DNA of 64,000 bases from Halopelagius longus. Its GTDB lineage: Archaea > Halobacteriota > Halobacteria > Halobacteriales > Haloferacaceae. Under the pieces are notes generated by a model. That model saw nothing but the letters and a program-made list of their open reading frames with translations. It made no database searches and was not told where the DNA came from. Where the stretch lies: positions 434,001 through 498,000 of the forward strand of contig NZ_FNKQ01000001.1 of NCBI RefSeq assembly GCF_900100875.1, given 5' to 3'. Shown here piece by piece: positions 23,416 to 32,115 of this stretch. Made by a program: the position numbers and the translations under genes. Position 1 is the first letter of the stretch. The number at the start of each line of letters is the position of its first letter.

Positions 23416-25035
23416 TCACTCGGCGACGGCCAACAGGTCCGACGCGGCGAGGACCCGGACGCCGACCGGTCGCTTCACGAACTCGCCGGTGGACGCGGCG
23501 ACGGCGTGACTGACGCCGCGTTGGGCGGCCACGTCGAGGACGCGTTGCGAGAGTTCGTCGTCGAGGACGACGGCGTACGGCGCGGACTCGGCGCTCTCGA
23601 CCGCGTCGAACGCGTCTTCGGCGGGCGCTTCCGAGACTGTCCGCAGTTCGTCGTCGAGGAGGCGGACCGTCCCGGAGGCGTCGCCGACGACCGCCCGGAC
23701 GTGGTCGCGCAGGGACGGCGGATGCGACGCTTCGTCGCCTTCGACCGCCGCCTCGCCCCCCTCGCCGGACGAATCTGACGGTGACTCGGGCGCGGCCGCC
23801 GCCGCGTCCGTGGTCGCCGCACCGTTCCGGGCGGTTCCGGAACCCGCGTCTGCGGCGTCACCGGAACGCTTCGCGTTCCGGTTGGCAGACGAGACGCTTC
23901 GCGTCTCGTCGACGTCGGCCGGCGAGGCGTTCCTCGCGGTGGTCGCCACCAGGGCGGCGGACTCGCCCGTCTCCGCGTCGGCGACGTTCACCGCCACGTC
24001 CGGCGTTTCGCCGCCGCCCTCGGCGGGGGGTCCGTCCTCGGATGGCGCTTCGGCGGGCGTTTCGTCGGCGGCGTCGTCGGGGGCCGATTCTTCGTCTCGT
24101 TCGCTGTCGTCTGACCCCGTCTCGGGGGCGGGAGTCGCCGACTCAGTCGTCGGCGACCCCTGCGGAGGGTCCGTCACCCCACCTCCGGCGTCCGCCGCGG
24201 AGTCGGTCGCGGCGTCCCGGAAGTTCCCGTCGTCGGGAAGCATCTCGAAGGCTATCTTGTTCCGGAGGACGGACATCACCTCGTGACGAGGGAGGTCCTC
24301 GACGGACTTCCCCTCCGGGGCGAACGCGACGTAGTCCACGTCGCCCACCTGCGACAACTCCCGCAGGATGAGTTCGCCGCCCCTGTCGCCGTCGAGGAAG
24401 GCGGTGACCGTCCGCTCCTGCGTCAACTCCGCCACGTCTTCGGGGACGTTCGTCCCCTCGACGGCGACGGCGTTCTTGATGCCGTACTTCAGGAGCGTCA
24501 GCACGTCCGCGCGCCCCTCGACGACGATTATGGCGTCCGAGTCGACGACGCGCGGTCCGGCGGGGAGGCCCTCGTACTCGGTGATGTCCTCGACGCGGAC
24601 GCTCTCTCTGACCTCCTCTAAAATCTCCGTGGAGGTCATCACGGTGTCGTCGAACGACTCCGCGAGGAGTTCCTTCGCGCGTTCGACCACTTCGCGTCGC
24701 TTCGCCTCGCGCACGTCCTCGATGTCCGTGACTCTGGCGTCCGCTTGGCAGGGGCCGACGCGGGTGATGGTTTCGAGCGACGCCGCGAGGATAGCCGTCT
24801 CCACCTTGTCGAGGCTGGTCGCTATCGTGACTCGCCCGAACGACTGCCCGTTCTCGCTGTCTATCTGTACGTCTATCCGACCGACTTTCGACGACTGCTG
24901 GAGGTCGCGGAGGTCGAGTTCGTCCCCGAGCAGACCCTCCGTCTGCCCGAAGATGGCGCCGACGACGTCCGAACGTTCGACGACGCCGTCGGCGGTGATG
25001 GCCGCGTGAATGAGGTATTTTGCTGTATCGTCCAT
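23416..25035 (-). CDS. dnaG: Archaeal DnaG-like primase
   Basis: A 539-residue archaeal DnaG with TOPRIM domain, which acts as an RNA-synthesis enzyme and exosome partner in archaea. N-terminal helical region 1-165; TOPRIM strand [18 protein letters not shown] with Glu173, then [15 protein letters not shown] (Asp215, Asp217). Residues about 275-430 are a disordered Ala/Glu/Asp/Ser linker, longer than usual. A C-terminal module ([20 protein letters not shown] onward) ends the protein. Two perfect palindromes lie inside the linker at 23860-23910. Single gene with a TATA-like element some 65 bp upstream of the ATG. Confidence 0.95.
   Translation of the reverse strand: MDDTAKYLIHAAITADGVVERSDVVGAIFGQTEGLLGDELDLRDLQQSSKVGRIDVQIDSENGQSFGRVTIATSLDKVETAILAASLETITRVGPCQADARVTDIEDVREAKRREVVERAKELLAESFDDTVMTSTEILEEVRESVRVEDITEYEGLPAGPRVVDSDAIIVVEGRADVLTLLKYGIKNAVAVEGTNVPEDVAELTQERTVTAFLDGDRGGELILRELSQVGDVDYVAFAPEGKSVEDLPRHEVMSVLRNKIAFEMLPDDGNFRDAATDSAADAGGGVTDPPQGSPTTESATPAPETGSDDSERDEESAPDDAADETPAEAPSEDGPPAEGGGETPDVAVNVADAETGESAALVATTARNASPADVDETRSVSSANRNAKRSGDAADAGSGTARNGAATTDAAAAAPESPSDSSGEGGEAAVEGDEASHPPSLRDHVRAVVGDASGTVRLLDDELRTVSEAPAEDAFDAVESAESAPYAVVLDDELSQRVLDVAAQRGVSHAVAASTGEFVKRPVGVRVLAASDLLAVAE
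23860..23910. repeat. Two tandem palindromes inside the dnaG linker
   Basis: First: arms 23860-23869 and 23873-23882 (ACCGGAACGC and GCGTTCCGGT) around a TTC loop. Second: arms 23888-23897 and 23901-23910 (GACGAGACGC and GCGTCTCGTC) around a TTC loop. Both are perfect 10-bp hairpins with the same CGCTTCGCG core and only 5 nt between them. They translate into the linker stretch around [18 protein letters not shown]. Confidence 0.8.
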
Positions 25036-25226
25036 TGATGAACCCCCCTCTCGGGGAATGATGATGTGAATGATGTCATGGGAAGCCCGATGACACCCTT
25101 ATATTTCGTTCGCTGTCGGCAAATAACTATCGTACCGGCGGCCCGATTCGAGAGTCGTCGCAGCGTCGCCGGCGACCGGTTCCGGCGGCGTCGGGTCGAG
25201 TCGGTCGGGACGAGTCGGTCCGGCGG

Positions 25227-25955
25227 TTACAGTCCGCGCTCCGCCAGCCACGAGTCCGCCGATTCGAGCGATTCGAGGGGGTCGTCGGGGTCGTCGTGTT
25301 CGAAGACGACCCACTCGACGGACGCATCGCGCGCGGCGTCGAGAACGGCGTCGAGGGGAACGTCGCCCGCCCCGAGGTCCACGGGACGGCCGCCGCGCGG
25401 CGCGTCGGCGTCTTCGACTACGTCCTTCAGGTGGAGAACCTCGATTCGGTCGGCGTGTCGGTCCACGAGCGAAGCGGGGTCCGCGCCGGCGGCGTGCGCC
25501 CACCCGACGTCGAGTTCGAGTTCCACGTCGGCCTCTGTGACGACGCGTTCGAGGGCGTACTCCCCGTCGAGTTCGACGAACTCGTGTTCGTGGTTGTGGT
25601 AACCGAGGCCGGGGACGGTTCCGGCGAGTGCGCCGAGTCGGTCGGCGGTGTCCTCGGCGGCGTCTTCGTCCGCGAAGTGGTCGGGGTCGAGGTACGGGAC
25701 GACGAGGGAGTCGACCCCCAACGCGTCGTACGTCTCGGCGACGCCCCGAGAGTCCGATTCGAGGGCATCGATACCGACGTGGGCCGAGGGGGCGGCGAGG
25801 CCGGTGTCGGAAAGCGCGTCGGCGACGGCGCTCTCGTCCCCGCCGATGCCGGCGAACTCCACGCCGTCGAACCCCGCCTCGGCGACGCGGCGGACCATCT
25901 CCGGCAAGGGGGCGTCCAGCGAACGGAGGGTGTACAGTTGGACGGCGGTTTGCAT
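25227..25955 (-). CDS. Sugar phosphate isomerase/epimerase
   Basis: A 242-residue TIM-barrel protein of the xylose isomerase-like AP endonuclease 2 family. Visible metal-site elements: DGVEFAGIGG, APSAHVGIDAL, GYHNHEHEF, ELELDVGWAHAAGADP and HLKDVV, with VFEHDDPDDPLESL at the end. Members isomerise or epimerise sugars or inositols; the exact substrate is open. ATG at MQTAVQLYTLRSL chosen because a TATA box lies 28 bp upstream. Divergent from a DUF3311-SSS transporter pair with a 21-bp inverted repeat between, suggesting coordinated uptake and metabolism; inference. Confidence 0.9.
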   Translation of the reverse strand: MQTAVQLYTLRSLDAPLPEMVRRVAEAGFDGVEFAGIGGDESAVADALSDTGLAAPSAHVGIDALESDSRGVAETYDALGVDSLVVPYLDPDHFADEDAAEDTADRLGALAGTVPGLGYHNHEHEFVELDGEYALERVVTEADVELELDVGWAHAAGADPASLVDRHADRIEVLHLKDVVEDADAPRGGRPVDLGAGDVPLDAVLDAARDASVEWVVFEHDDPDDPLESLESADSWLAERGL

Positions 25956-25979
25956 GTTCGTACTGTCGGACGACGCTCG

Positions 25980-25986
25980 CTTATAC
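25980..25986 (-). promoter_or_regulatory. TATA box for the sugar isomerase gene
   Basis: Minus-strand GTATAAG centred 28 bp before the ATG at 25955. Confidence 0.7.
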
Positions 25987-26020
25987 TCCGTGGGCGGTGC
26001 GGCGCCACCGGTCGCTCGTT

Positions 26021-26041
26021 TCGAAGAAGATATTTCTTCGA
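26021..26041. promoter_or_regulatory. Inverted repeat in divergent promoter region (candidate operator)
   Basis: Perfect 8-bp arms TCGAAGAA (26021-26028) and TTCTTCGA (26034-26041) around GATAT. It sits between the two divergent TATA boxes (25980-25986 and 26067-26074), the place where a dimeric repressor would silence both the isomerase and the transporter genes. No regulator gene is adjacent. Confidence 0.65.
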
Positions 26042-26066
26042 TAGACGCAATCGAACTCCGAACGAC

Positions 26067-26074
26067 AATATTTA
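26067..26074 (+). promoter_or_regulatory. TATA-like box for DUF3311-SSS operon
   Basis: AATATTTA centred about 31 bp upstream of the ATG at 26102. Confidence 0.65.
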
Positions 26075-26101
26075 CGTCGGAAGAGTAACGAATCGGTTCC
26101 A

Positions 26102-26326
26102 ATGACGGAGTCGAAGACGGACTACCTCTGGTACGGAGTGTTCGCCCTGCTGGTCGTGTTCGCCGTCCCGTGGTTCATGTGGCGCGACGCGGCGACGTGG
26201 GCCGGACTTCCGCTCTGGTTGTGGTGGCACATCGGCTGGATGCTCGTCGCCTCGGCGGCGTTCTACGCGTTCTCGCTGGGCGCGTGGGACAGACTGATGG
26301 CGACGGAGACGGGGGAGGGGAGTTGA
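26102..26326 (+). CDS. DUF3311 family small membrane protein
   Basis: A 74-residue protein with two transmembrane helices (LWYGVFALLVVFAVPWF and LPLWLWWHIGWMLVASAAFY). It matches DUF3311, which in bacteria and archaea is typically encoded right before a sodium:solute symporter and is thought to be its small partner subunit. Here the symporter ATG follows one base after the stop codon, so the pair is an operon. Confidence 0.88.
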   Translation: MTESKTDYLWYGVFALLVVFAVPWFMWRDAATWAGLPLWLWWHIGWMLVASAAFYAFSLGAWDRLMATETGEGS

Positions 26327-26327
26327 G

Positions 26328-27830
26328 ATGGCCGCGACGGACCTGCCGGTCCAACTCGGCGTCGTCGGCGCCTACCTCGTCGTCTCCGTGGCCGTCGGCG
26401 CACTCGCGTACCGCCTGACGAGTCGCGACGCGGAGGACTACTACCTCGCCAGTCGGTCGCTCGGCACCGTCGTCCTCCTGTTTACGACGTTCGCGACCCT
26501 GCTTTCGGCCTTCACGTTCTTCGGCGGGCCGAACCTCGCGTACTCCGCCGGGCCGGAGTGGATTCTCGTGATGGGGTTGATGGACGGCGTCCTCTTCGCC
26601 ATCCTCTGGTATCTCGTCGGCTACCGACAGTGGCTCATCGGCCGCAGTCGGGGGTACGTGACCCTCGGCGAGATGCTCGGGGACCGCTTCGGGTCGAAGG
26701 GCCTCCGCGCACTCGTCGCCGGCGTCAGCCTGTTTTGGCTGTTCCCGTACGTGATGCTCCAGCAGATGGGCGCGGGCGAGGCCATCGTCGGCCTGACGAA
26801 CGGCGCGGTTCCCTACTGGGCGGGCGCGGCGCTCATCACCCTGTTCATGATAGTGTACGTCGTCCTCGCGGGCCTCCGCGGCGTCGCGTGGACGGACACC
26901 CTGCAGGGCGTCTTCATGCTCTCTATCGTCTGGGCGGCCGTCGTCTGGGTCGTCTCGGCGGCGGGCGGCCTCGGGAGCGTCTCCGCGTCGATGGCGTCCA
27001 CCGAACCGGAGTTCCTCGCCCTCGGCGGCGGCCTCTACTCGCCGCAGTGGATGATTTCCAGCGCCGTCACCATCGCCTTCGGCGTGACCATGTTCCCGCA
27101 GATAAACCAGCGGTTCTTCGTGGCGAAGGACGCCCGCGTGCTGAAGCGGTCGTTCGCGCTCTGGCCGATACTGGTCCTCCTCCTCTTCGTCCCGGCGTTT
27201 CTGCTCGGGTCGTGGGCGGCCGGGTTGGGCGTCTCCGTCCCCGAGGGTGCGAACGTCGTCCCCGTCCTCCTGAACGAGTACACGCCCGCGTGGTTCGCGG
27301 CCCTCGTCGTCGCCGGCGCGATGGCGGCGATGATGTCGTCGTCGGACTCGATGCTGCTCTCGGGGTCGTCGTACCTCACCCGCGACCTGTACCGCCCGTT
27401 CGTCGCCCCCGACGCGACGGCCGACCGGGAGGCGTGGGTCGCCCGCGGCGGCGTCGCCGCGTTCGCCCTGCTGACGTTCGTCGCCAGCCTCTTTCGGCCG
27501 GGAACGCTCGTGGAGGTGGGCGACACGGCCTTCGGCGGGTTCGCCCAACTCACCCTCCCGGTGATGGTCGCGCTCTACTGGTCGAACACGACGCGAGCGG
27601 GGATGTACGCCGGAATCGTCGGCGGACAGGCGTTCTACCTCGCGCACGTCTTCCTCCCCGAGGTGACCGTCGCCGGGGCGACGGTGCTGGGCGCGACGTA
27701 CTTCACGTGGGACTACGCCCTCTGGGGGATGCTCCTCTCTTTGGTCCTCACTATCGGCGTCTCGGCGCGGACGACGGCGGCCGTGGACGAGGACGCGGAC
27801 CGGTTCTCCGTCGGTCTGCGGGCGGACTGA
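26328..27830 (+). CDS. Sodium:solute symporter (SSS) family protein
   Basis: A 500-residue SSS transporter with about 13 transmembrane helices, similar to PanF and related Na+-coupled carriers. Characteristic parts: LASRSLGTVVLLFTTFATLL near the start, GRSRGYVTLGEMLGDRFGSK, the central GGGLYSPQWMISSAVTIAFG, ITMFPQINQRF-like VTMFPQINQRFFVAKDARVL, and AMMSSSDSMLLSGSSYLTRD, which carries the Na+ site Ser residues. The substrate is unknown; the divergent sugar isomerase hints at a polyol or sugar acid. Translationally linked to the DUF3311 gene. Confidence 0.92.
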   Translation: MAATDLPVQLGVVGAYLVVSVAVGALAYRLTSRDAEDYYLASRSLGTVVLLFTTFATLLSAFTFFGGPNLAYSAGPEWILVMGLMDGVLFAILWYLVGYRQWLIGRSRGYVTLGEMLGDRFGSKGLRALVAGVSLFWLFPYVMLQQMGAGEAIVGLTNGAVPYWAGAALITLFMIVYVVLAGLRGVAWTDTLQGVFMLSIVWAAVVWVVSAAGGLGSVSASMASTEPEFLALGGGLYSPQWMISSAVTIAFGVTMFPQINQRFFVAKDARVLKRSFALWPILVLLLFVPAFLLGSWAAGLGVSVPEGANVVPVLLNEYTPAWFAALVVAGAMAAMMSSSDSMLLSGSSYLTRDLYRPFVAPDATADREAWVARGGVAAFALLTFVASLFRPGTLVEVGDTAFGGFAQLTLPVMVALYWSNTTRAGMYAGIVGGQAFYLAHVFLPEVTVAGATVLGATYFTWDYALWGMLLSLVLTIGVSARTTAAVDEDADRFSVGLRAD

Positions 27831-27926
27831 AACGAGTCACCGCGGGCGGTCTGTCCCCCTTTCTCCCGTCGTGGGTTCGACTCGCCGTTCCCGAACGTTA
27901 AACTGCGCCTGCGCCGATCCGTCGCC

Positions 27927-28499
27927 ATGAACGAATCCGTCGCACGGGCGTACGGAGACGACGCCGCCCTCGTCCTCGTGGACTTCCAATCGGGCTTCGA
28001 CGACCCCGCGTGGGGCGAACGGAACAACCCCGACGCGGAGAGAAACGCCGGGCGACTCCTCGACGCGTGGCGCACCCGCGACGCGCCGCGGGTCCACGTC
28101 CGGCACGACTCGACGGAGGCGGACTCGCCGCTTCGACGCGACGCGGAGGGGTTCGGGTGGAAGCCCGAGACGGTCCCCGACTCCGACGAACCGGTGTTCA
28201 CGAAACGGGTCAACAGCGCGTTCGTCGGCACCGACCTCGAATCGTGGCTCCGCGAACGGGGGGCGGACCGCCTCGTCGTCGCCGGACTCACGACCGACCA
28301 CTGCGTCTCGACGACGACCCGGATGGCCGAGAACCTCGGGTTCTCCCCCCTCGTCGTCTCCGACGCGACGGCGACGTTCGACCGCACGGGACCGGACGGC
28401 GAACGGTACGACGCGGAGACGACGCACCGAACCGCCCTCGCGCACCTCCGCGGGGAGTTCGCCGCCGTGGCGACGACCGACGAGATACTGGCCGAGTAG
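27927..28499 (+). CDS. Isochorismatase-like cysteine hydrolase
   Basis: A 190-residue cysteine hydrolase of the isochorismatase/nicotinamidase fold. The catalytic triad is present: Asp19 in [11 protein letters not shown], Lys93 in [10 protein letters not shown] and Cys126 in [12 protein letters not shown]. The cis-peptide loop before the Cys is [10 protein letters not shown]. Substrates in the family range from nicotinamide to N-carbamoyl compounds; the present sequence is of the generic type. Freestanding gene with 97 bp upstream. Confidence 0.92.
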   Translation: MNESVARAYGDDAALVLVDFQSGFDDPAWGERNNPDAERNAGRLLDAWRTRDAPRVHVRHDSTEADSPLRRDAEGFGWKPETVPDSDEPVFTKRVNSAFVGTDLESWLRERGADRLVVAGLTTDHCVSTTTRMAENLGFSPLVVSDATATFDRTGPDGERYDAETTHRTALAHLRGEFAAVATTDEILAE

Positions 28500-28546
28500 C
28501 GCCCCGCGTCGGCAGATTTACCCCGCCGTACTCCCGAACAGCCGAC

Positions 28547-28924
28547 ATGAAGCGCCGCCTGTTCCTCCTCCCCGCGGTCCTCCTCCTCGGCATCGCTTCC
28601 TCCATCGTCGCGTTCGGCCCCCCGACGGACCCACTCTTCGTCGCTCTCGGCGCGTGTTTCGCCGTCTCCGGAGGCGCCTTCCTCGTCGCCGGACTCCGCG
28701 AATCCGTCGCAGTCGGGTCCGCCGTCGTCCCGTGGTACGTCTTCGCGGGCGTCGGCGACATCGCACTCGGCGTCGGTATGCTGACGAACGGCGCGATACT
28801 CGTCGACGGCGGGGGGACGGCCTTCGCGGGCGTCATCATCGCTCTCACCGGTCCGTTCCTCGCCTTCATCGGCGTGGACTACCTACGCGGCGGCGTCCAC
28901 TTCGACGTCTCCGCCTTCGAGTGA
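28547..28924 (+). CDS. Small integral membrane protein (hypothetical)
   Basis: A 125-residue protein with four predicted helices: residues 4-24 (LFLLPAVLLLGIASSIVAF), 31-50, 58-78 and 88-108. The long frame running upstream in the same phase is a shadow of the isochorismatase gene; the ATG giving MKRRLFLLPAVLL has a positive-inside N-terminus. It may form a transcription unit with the isochorismatase (47 bp gap). No known family. Confidence 0.75.
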   Translation: MKRRLFLLPAVLLLGIASSIVAFGPPTDPLFVALGACFAVSGGAFLVAGLRESVAVGSAVVPWYVFAGVGDIALGVGMLTNGAILVDGGGTAFAGVIIALTGPFLAFIGVDYLRGGVHFDVSAFE

Positions 28925-29145
28925 TGCGTCGAGCGATTCCGCCGACGTACTGACGGTGCCGACGGCCGAAAACCGTCCCCGGGTCCTCGGCGTCGGCCTC
29001 TTCGCGGCGACGGTTCGTAACTCGAATAGCGGCCGAACCGTTCGTCGCTCGACGTTTCCTCGTCCGTCCGAGACGGTTGTCCGGAACAATCGCGCCGAGG
29101 TCAGTTGCTTCACGTCTCGCCTCTCTCGGCTGTCAACAGAGTCAC

Positions 29146-29155
29146 CATTAATAGA
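29146..29155 (+). promoter_or_regulatory. TATA-like box for the M14 peptidase gene
   Basis: ATTAATAG-rich element centred about 28 bp before the ATG at 29178, supporting that start over the longer upstream frame. Confidence 0.6.
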
Positions 29156-29177
29156 TAGTGCGAAAAACGTATCTCGA

Positions 29178-30575
29178 ATGACAGGTCCCCGATCAGCACC
29201 GGGGCGTACGTTCCCCTGGGTCGACGACGCGGTCCCCCGTTACGACTCGTTTCTCACGGTGAACGAACATCGCGAGCGCGACCGAGCGCTCGCAGCCGAG
29301 AACGACCACGTGGAGTACGAGGAACTCGGCGAAAGCAGGGACGGTGAGACACTCTGGGCGGTGACTGTCGGGGATGGCGACCGAAGCGCACTCCTGTTCG
29401 GTGCACCCCACCCGAACGAGCCGATCGGTTCGATGACGATCGACTTTCTCGTTCACGAACTCGCGACGAACGACGAACTACGGTCGTCTCTCGATTACAC
29501 GTTCGTCTGTGTGCCCGTCTCCGACCCGGACGGCGTTAGACTGAACGAGGGGTGGTTCGACGGCCCGTTCACGCTCTCGAACTACGCCCAGAACTTTTTC
29601 CGACCGCCGCCGGACGAACAGATCGAAGCCACGTTCCCCATCGAACGCGAGAACTACTCGTTCGACTCCCCGACGCCGGCGACCCGAGCACTGGCCGACC
29701 TAATCGACACTCACCATCCGGAGTTCGTCTACAGCTTCCACAACACTGCGTTCGGGGGGTGTTACTACTACGTCACCGAACCCCTCGAACCGCTCTACGA
29801 CACGCTCTCGTCGCTCCCGGGAGAGTACGGCGTCCCACTCGACATGGGTGAGCCCGAGTGGTTCGATCTGGAGTCGTTCGACGATGCCGTCTATCCGCTC
29901 CAGACCTTCGACGACCAGTACGACGCCGCACGGAACGACGAGGACGTCGCCCTCGAGGAGGCGCTTTTCGGCGGCACCGCCTACGACTACGCCAGTCGGG
30001 GTGACGACGACGTCGTCGAGTTCGTCGTCGAACTGCCGTACTTCTTCGACCCGCAGATCCAAGACCGAACCGAACTGGATCGCACCCGTGAAGACGTCAT
30101 CCGAGAGGGGATTCAGTCCCGGCAACCGCTCCTCGACGCCATGCAAAGCGCAGTCGAATCCGCGGGAGAGTATCTGCCGGACACGCCGATGGCTCGGGAA
30201 GCCGCGGGCGTCGCCTCCTACTTCGAGGACGAGTACGAGTCGAAGCTGGAATGGGCGGAATCGGTCGCGGAGACGGACGCGCCGGCGACTATCGCACAGC
30301 GAGTAGACGAACGCTTCCTCGAGCAGTATCATCTGCTGACGTACACCGGGATGTTGTTGCGGTCGATCGACCGCGCGGCGATGAGCGCTGACGAGGATGC
30401 CCACGAACGCCTCAGGGACGCGAAGGCGGCGCTGGAAGGCGTCTTCCAGGAACGACTCGGCGAAATCCGGGACCAACTCGACTACGAGGCGATTCCGATC
30501 TGGAAACTCGTCGCGATCCAAGCCCGCGCGGGACTCGTCTGTCTGGACTATCTGCAGAACCGGGCCGACGAGTGA
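29178..30575 (+). CDS. M14 family zinc carboxypeptidase
   Basis: A 465-residue M14 metallopeptidase-like protein. The zinc HxxE pair is His78 and Glu81 in FGAPHPNEPIGS; a substrate-binding Arg is in DPDGVRLNEG (Arg121); the third zinc His is in YSFHNTAFGG (His188); VVEFVVELPYF places a candidate catalytic Glu. No signal peptide is visible, so it may be cytosolic. The start was chosen by the TATA box and because the first 74 codons of the longer frame look non-coding. Codon usage (ATC and CTC mixed with AT-ending codons) is a little different from neighbours, a possible acquisition. Confidence 0.88.
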   Translation: MTGPRSAPGRTFPWVDDAVPRYDSFLTVNEHRERDRALAAENDHVEYEELGESRDGETLWAVTVGDGDRSALLFGAPHPNEPIGSMTIDFLVHELATNDELRSSLDYTFVCVPVSDPDGVRLNEGWFDGPFTLSNYAQNFFRPPPDEQIEATFPIERENYSFDSPTPATRALADLIDTHHPEFVYSFHNTAFGGCYYYVTEPLEPLYDTLSSLPGEYGVPLDMGEPEWFDLESFDDAVYPLQTFDDQYDAARNDEDVALEEALFGGTAYDYASRGDDDVVEFVVELPYFFDPQIQDRTELDRTREDVIREGIQSRQPLLDAMQSAVESAGEYLPDTPMAREAAGVASYFEDEYESKLEWAESVAETDAPATIAQRVDERFLEQYHLLTYTGMLLRSIDRAAMSADEDAHERLRDAKAALEGVFQERLGEIRDQLDYEAIPIWKLVAIQARAGLVCLDYLQNRADE

Positions 30576-30698
30576 CGCGCGGGCCCTTTCGAGAGGGGAT
30601 CGATGCGATCGACTCGGTTACTCGGTAACCGATGTTGAAGCAGAGGGTCTCCTGTTCGGTACGTGGGGAGACGCCACAGTCGTCCGTCGATCGAACAG

Positions 30699-30977
30699 AT
30701 GACACAAAAAGAACTAATTGGAGACGTGATACAATTTACAAGCGTGTCCCAAGAGAGCAACACCGGCCGAGACGCGTATCGATTGCTAACTACGGGTGAG
30801 CGCCAGTGGGAGTTTTTAGGCCTGCTCGCCCTCATCGCTGCCGTAATCGCGTACGCGATCGGTTCGGTTGCCGCTGGCGAATCAGTCGGGGCGCAAGCAC
30901 CGCTGGGTGTCGTTGCCGCCGGGCTTACCATCGCGGCGGCGTTCCTCGTCGACGATTTCGACGGCGCCTCGCAGTAG
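30699..30977 (+). CDS. Small membrane protein (hypothetical)
   Basis: A 92-residue protein with two transmembrane helices (WEFLGLLALIAAVIAYAIGS and LGVVAAGLTIAAAFLV) and a polar N-terminus. Start ATG at MTQKELIGDVIQF; AT-richer than its neighbours, like the M14 gene before it. I do not recognise a family. About 120 bp separate it from the peptidase. Confidence 0.65.
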   Translation: MTQKELIGDVIQFTSVSQESNTGRDAYRLLTTGERQWEFLGLLALIAAVIAYAIGSVAAGESVGAQAPLGVVAAGLTIAAAFLVDDFDGASQ

Positions 30978-31162
30978 GGCGCAGTTCGGTCGCACGCCTA
31001 CGTAGCGGCTATTTCACTCCCACTCGTGTCGAACCGACGGTTCCCGCGGAGGTATCGAGTAGTCTCTCGGTCCCCCGCTACCCGACGTCTCGTCGGGAGT
31101 CCGAGACGGCGCGGGGTCCGACAGCGATACCGTCCGTATCTGCGGTACGCTATCTGGTGCTT

Positions 31163-31169
31163 TTTATAA
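31163..31169 (+). promoter_or_regulatory. TATA box for the regulator gene at 31192
   Basis: TTTTATA within GCTTTTTATAAGCG, centred 26 bp before the ATG at 31192. Confidence 0.75.
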
Positions 31170-31191
31170 GCGTCGGGCCGACGTACCGCGT

Positions 31192-32106
31192 ATGCAGACC
31201 CACATCGTCCCGGTCGGGTTCGACTACGACCGGCTCATCGCGCCTCTCATCCGCGACCAGTTGGACGTAGACCGGGTCATCCTGTTGGAGGGCGCGGTGG
31301 GGAGCGAGGCCAACGTCGAGTACTCCCGCCGCCTCTCGGGGAAGTTGGAGAAGGACTTCCAGAACCTGCTGGGCGCGGAGACGGAGCGCGTCGTCCTCGA
31401 CGACGTGTACGACTACGACGCCGCCTTCGAGCAGGCGTACGACCTCATCAACGCCGAGTTAGACGACAGCGACTCCGGCGAGGTGTGGGTGAACGTCAGC
31501 GCGATGCCCCGGCCCGTCTCCTTCGCGTTCGCCACCGCCGCCCACTCCATCATGGTCGAACGGCAGGAGGACAGAGAGCGCATCCACACTTACTACACCG
31601 CCCCCGAGAAGTACTTAGAGAGCGAACTCGCCGAGGAACTCAGAGCCGGACGCGACCTGTTGGACGACCTGTTGAACGGCGAGGACGTCGAGGACGACCG
31701 AATCAGAGAGCGATTCGAGACGGCCTCCGACCTCTTAGAGGAGTTCGACGAACGCGGGACGACCATCGGCGCGAAGCGAATCGAGGGGAGCCACATCGTC
31801 GAACTGCCGGTCGCCTCCTTCTCGAACGTCAAGCCGTTCGAGGAGGTCATCCTCTTCGCACTCGGCGAACACGGCGAGTTCGCCTCCGTCTCGGAACTCG
31901 CGGAGCGACTCGCCCGCGACATGAACGAGGAGTACACCGACTCCTTCCGGTCGAAGGTCATCTACAACGTCGACCGTCTCGGACCCGGCGGGAAGGGCTA
32001 CATCGAACAGGAGGAACGCGGGAAGTCCTACCGGACGCGACTGTCGCGCATCGGCGAACTGTGGGTCCGCGCCCACGCCGACGAGGACGACGTGCTCGAA
32101 GACTGA
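31192..32106 (+). CDS. HFX_2341-type transcriptional regulator (CARF-like N-terminus, wHTH C-terminus)
   Basis: A 304-residue haloarchaeal regulator. The N-terminal half (1-150) is a Rossmann-like domain similar to CARF proteins: THIVPVGFDYDRLIAPLIRD, then a glycine-loop region and WVNVSAMPRPVSFAFATAAH. A helical linker (SELAEELRAGRDLLDDLLNG) follows. The C-terminal 75 residues (VILFALGEHGEFASVSELAE, then SFRSKVIYNVDRL) are a winged-helix DNA-binding domain. CARF domains sense cyclic oligoadenylates in CRISPR systems, but no CRISPR is in this window, so the ligand is unknown. Start fixed by a TATA box; likely leaderless. Convergent with the enolase-like gene. Confidence 0.85.
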   Translation: MQTHIVPVGFDYDRLIAPLIRDQLDVDRVILLEGAVGSEANVEYSRRLSGKLEKDFQNLLGAETERVVLDDVYDYDAAFEQAYDLINAELDDSDSGEVWVNVSAMPRPVSFAFATAAHSIMVERQEDRERIHTYYTAPEKYLESELAEELRAGRDLLDDLLNGEDVEDDRIRERFETASDLLEEFDERGTTIGAKRIEGSHIVELPVASFSNVKPFEEVILFALGEHGEFASVSELAERLARDMNEEYTDSFRSKVIYNVDRLGPGGKGYIEQEERGKSYRTRLSRIGELWVRAHADEDDVLED

Positions 32107-32115
32107 CGCCCCGGT

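Noticed and set aside
28883-29113. A 76-codon minus-strand frame before the M14 peptidase
   Set aside because: Arg/Thr-rich, no homology and no promoter; looks like a shadow of non-coding DNA.
28956-29177. Upstream extension of the M14 peptidase frame
   Set aside because: Arg/Ser-rich and not haloarchaeal in character; a TATA-like box lies inside it 28 bp before the chosen ATG.
30548-30931. A 127-codon minus-strand frame over the small membrane protein
   Set aside because: Antisense of the 92-residue membrane protein gene; the membrane helices are on the plus strand.
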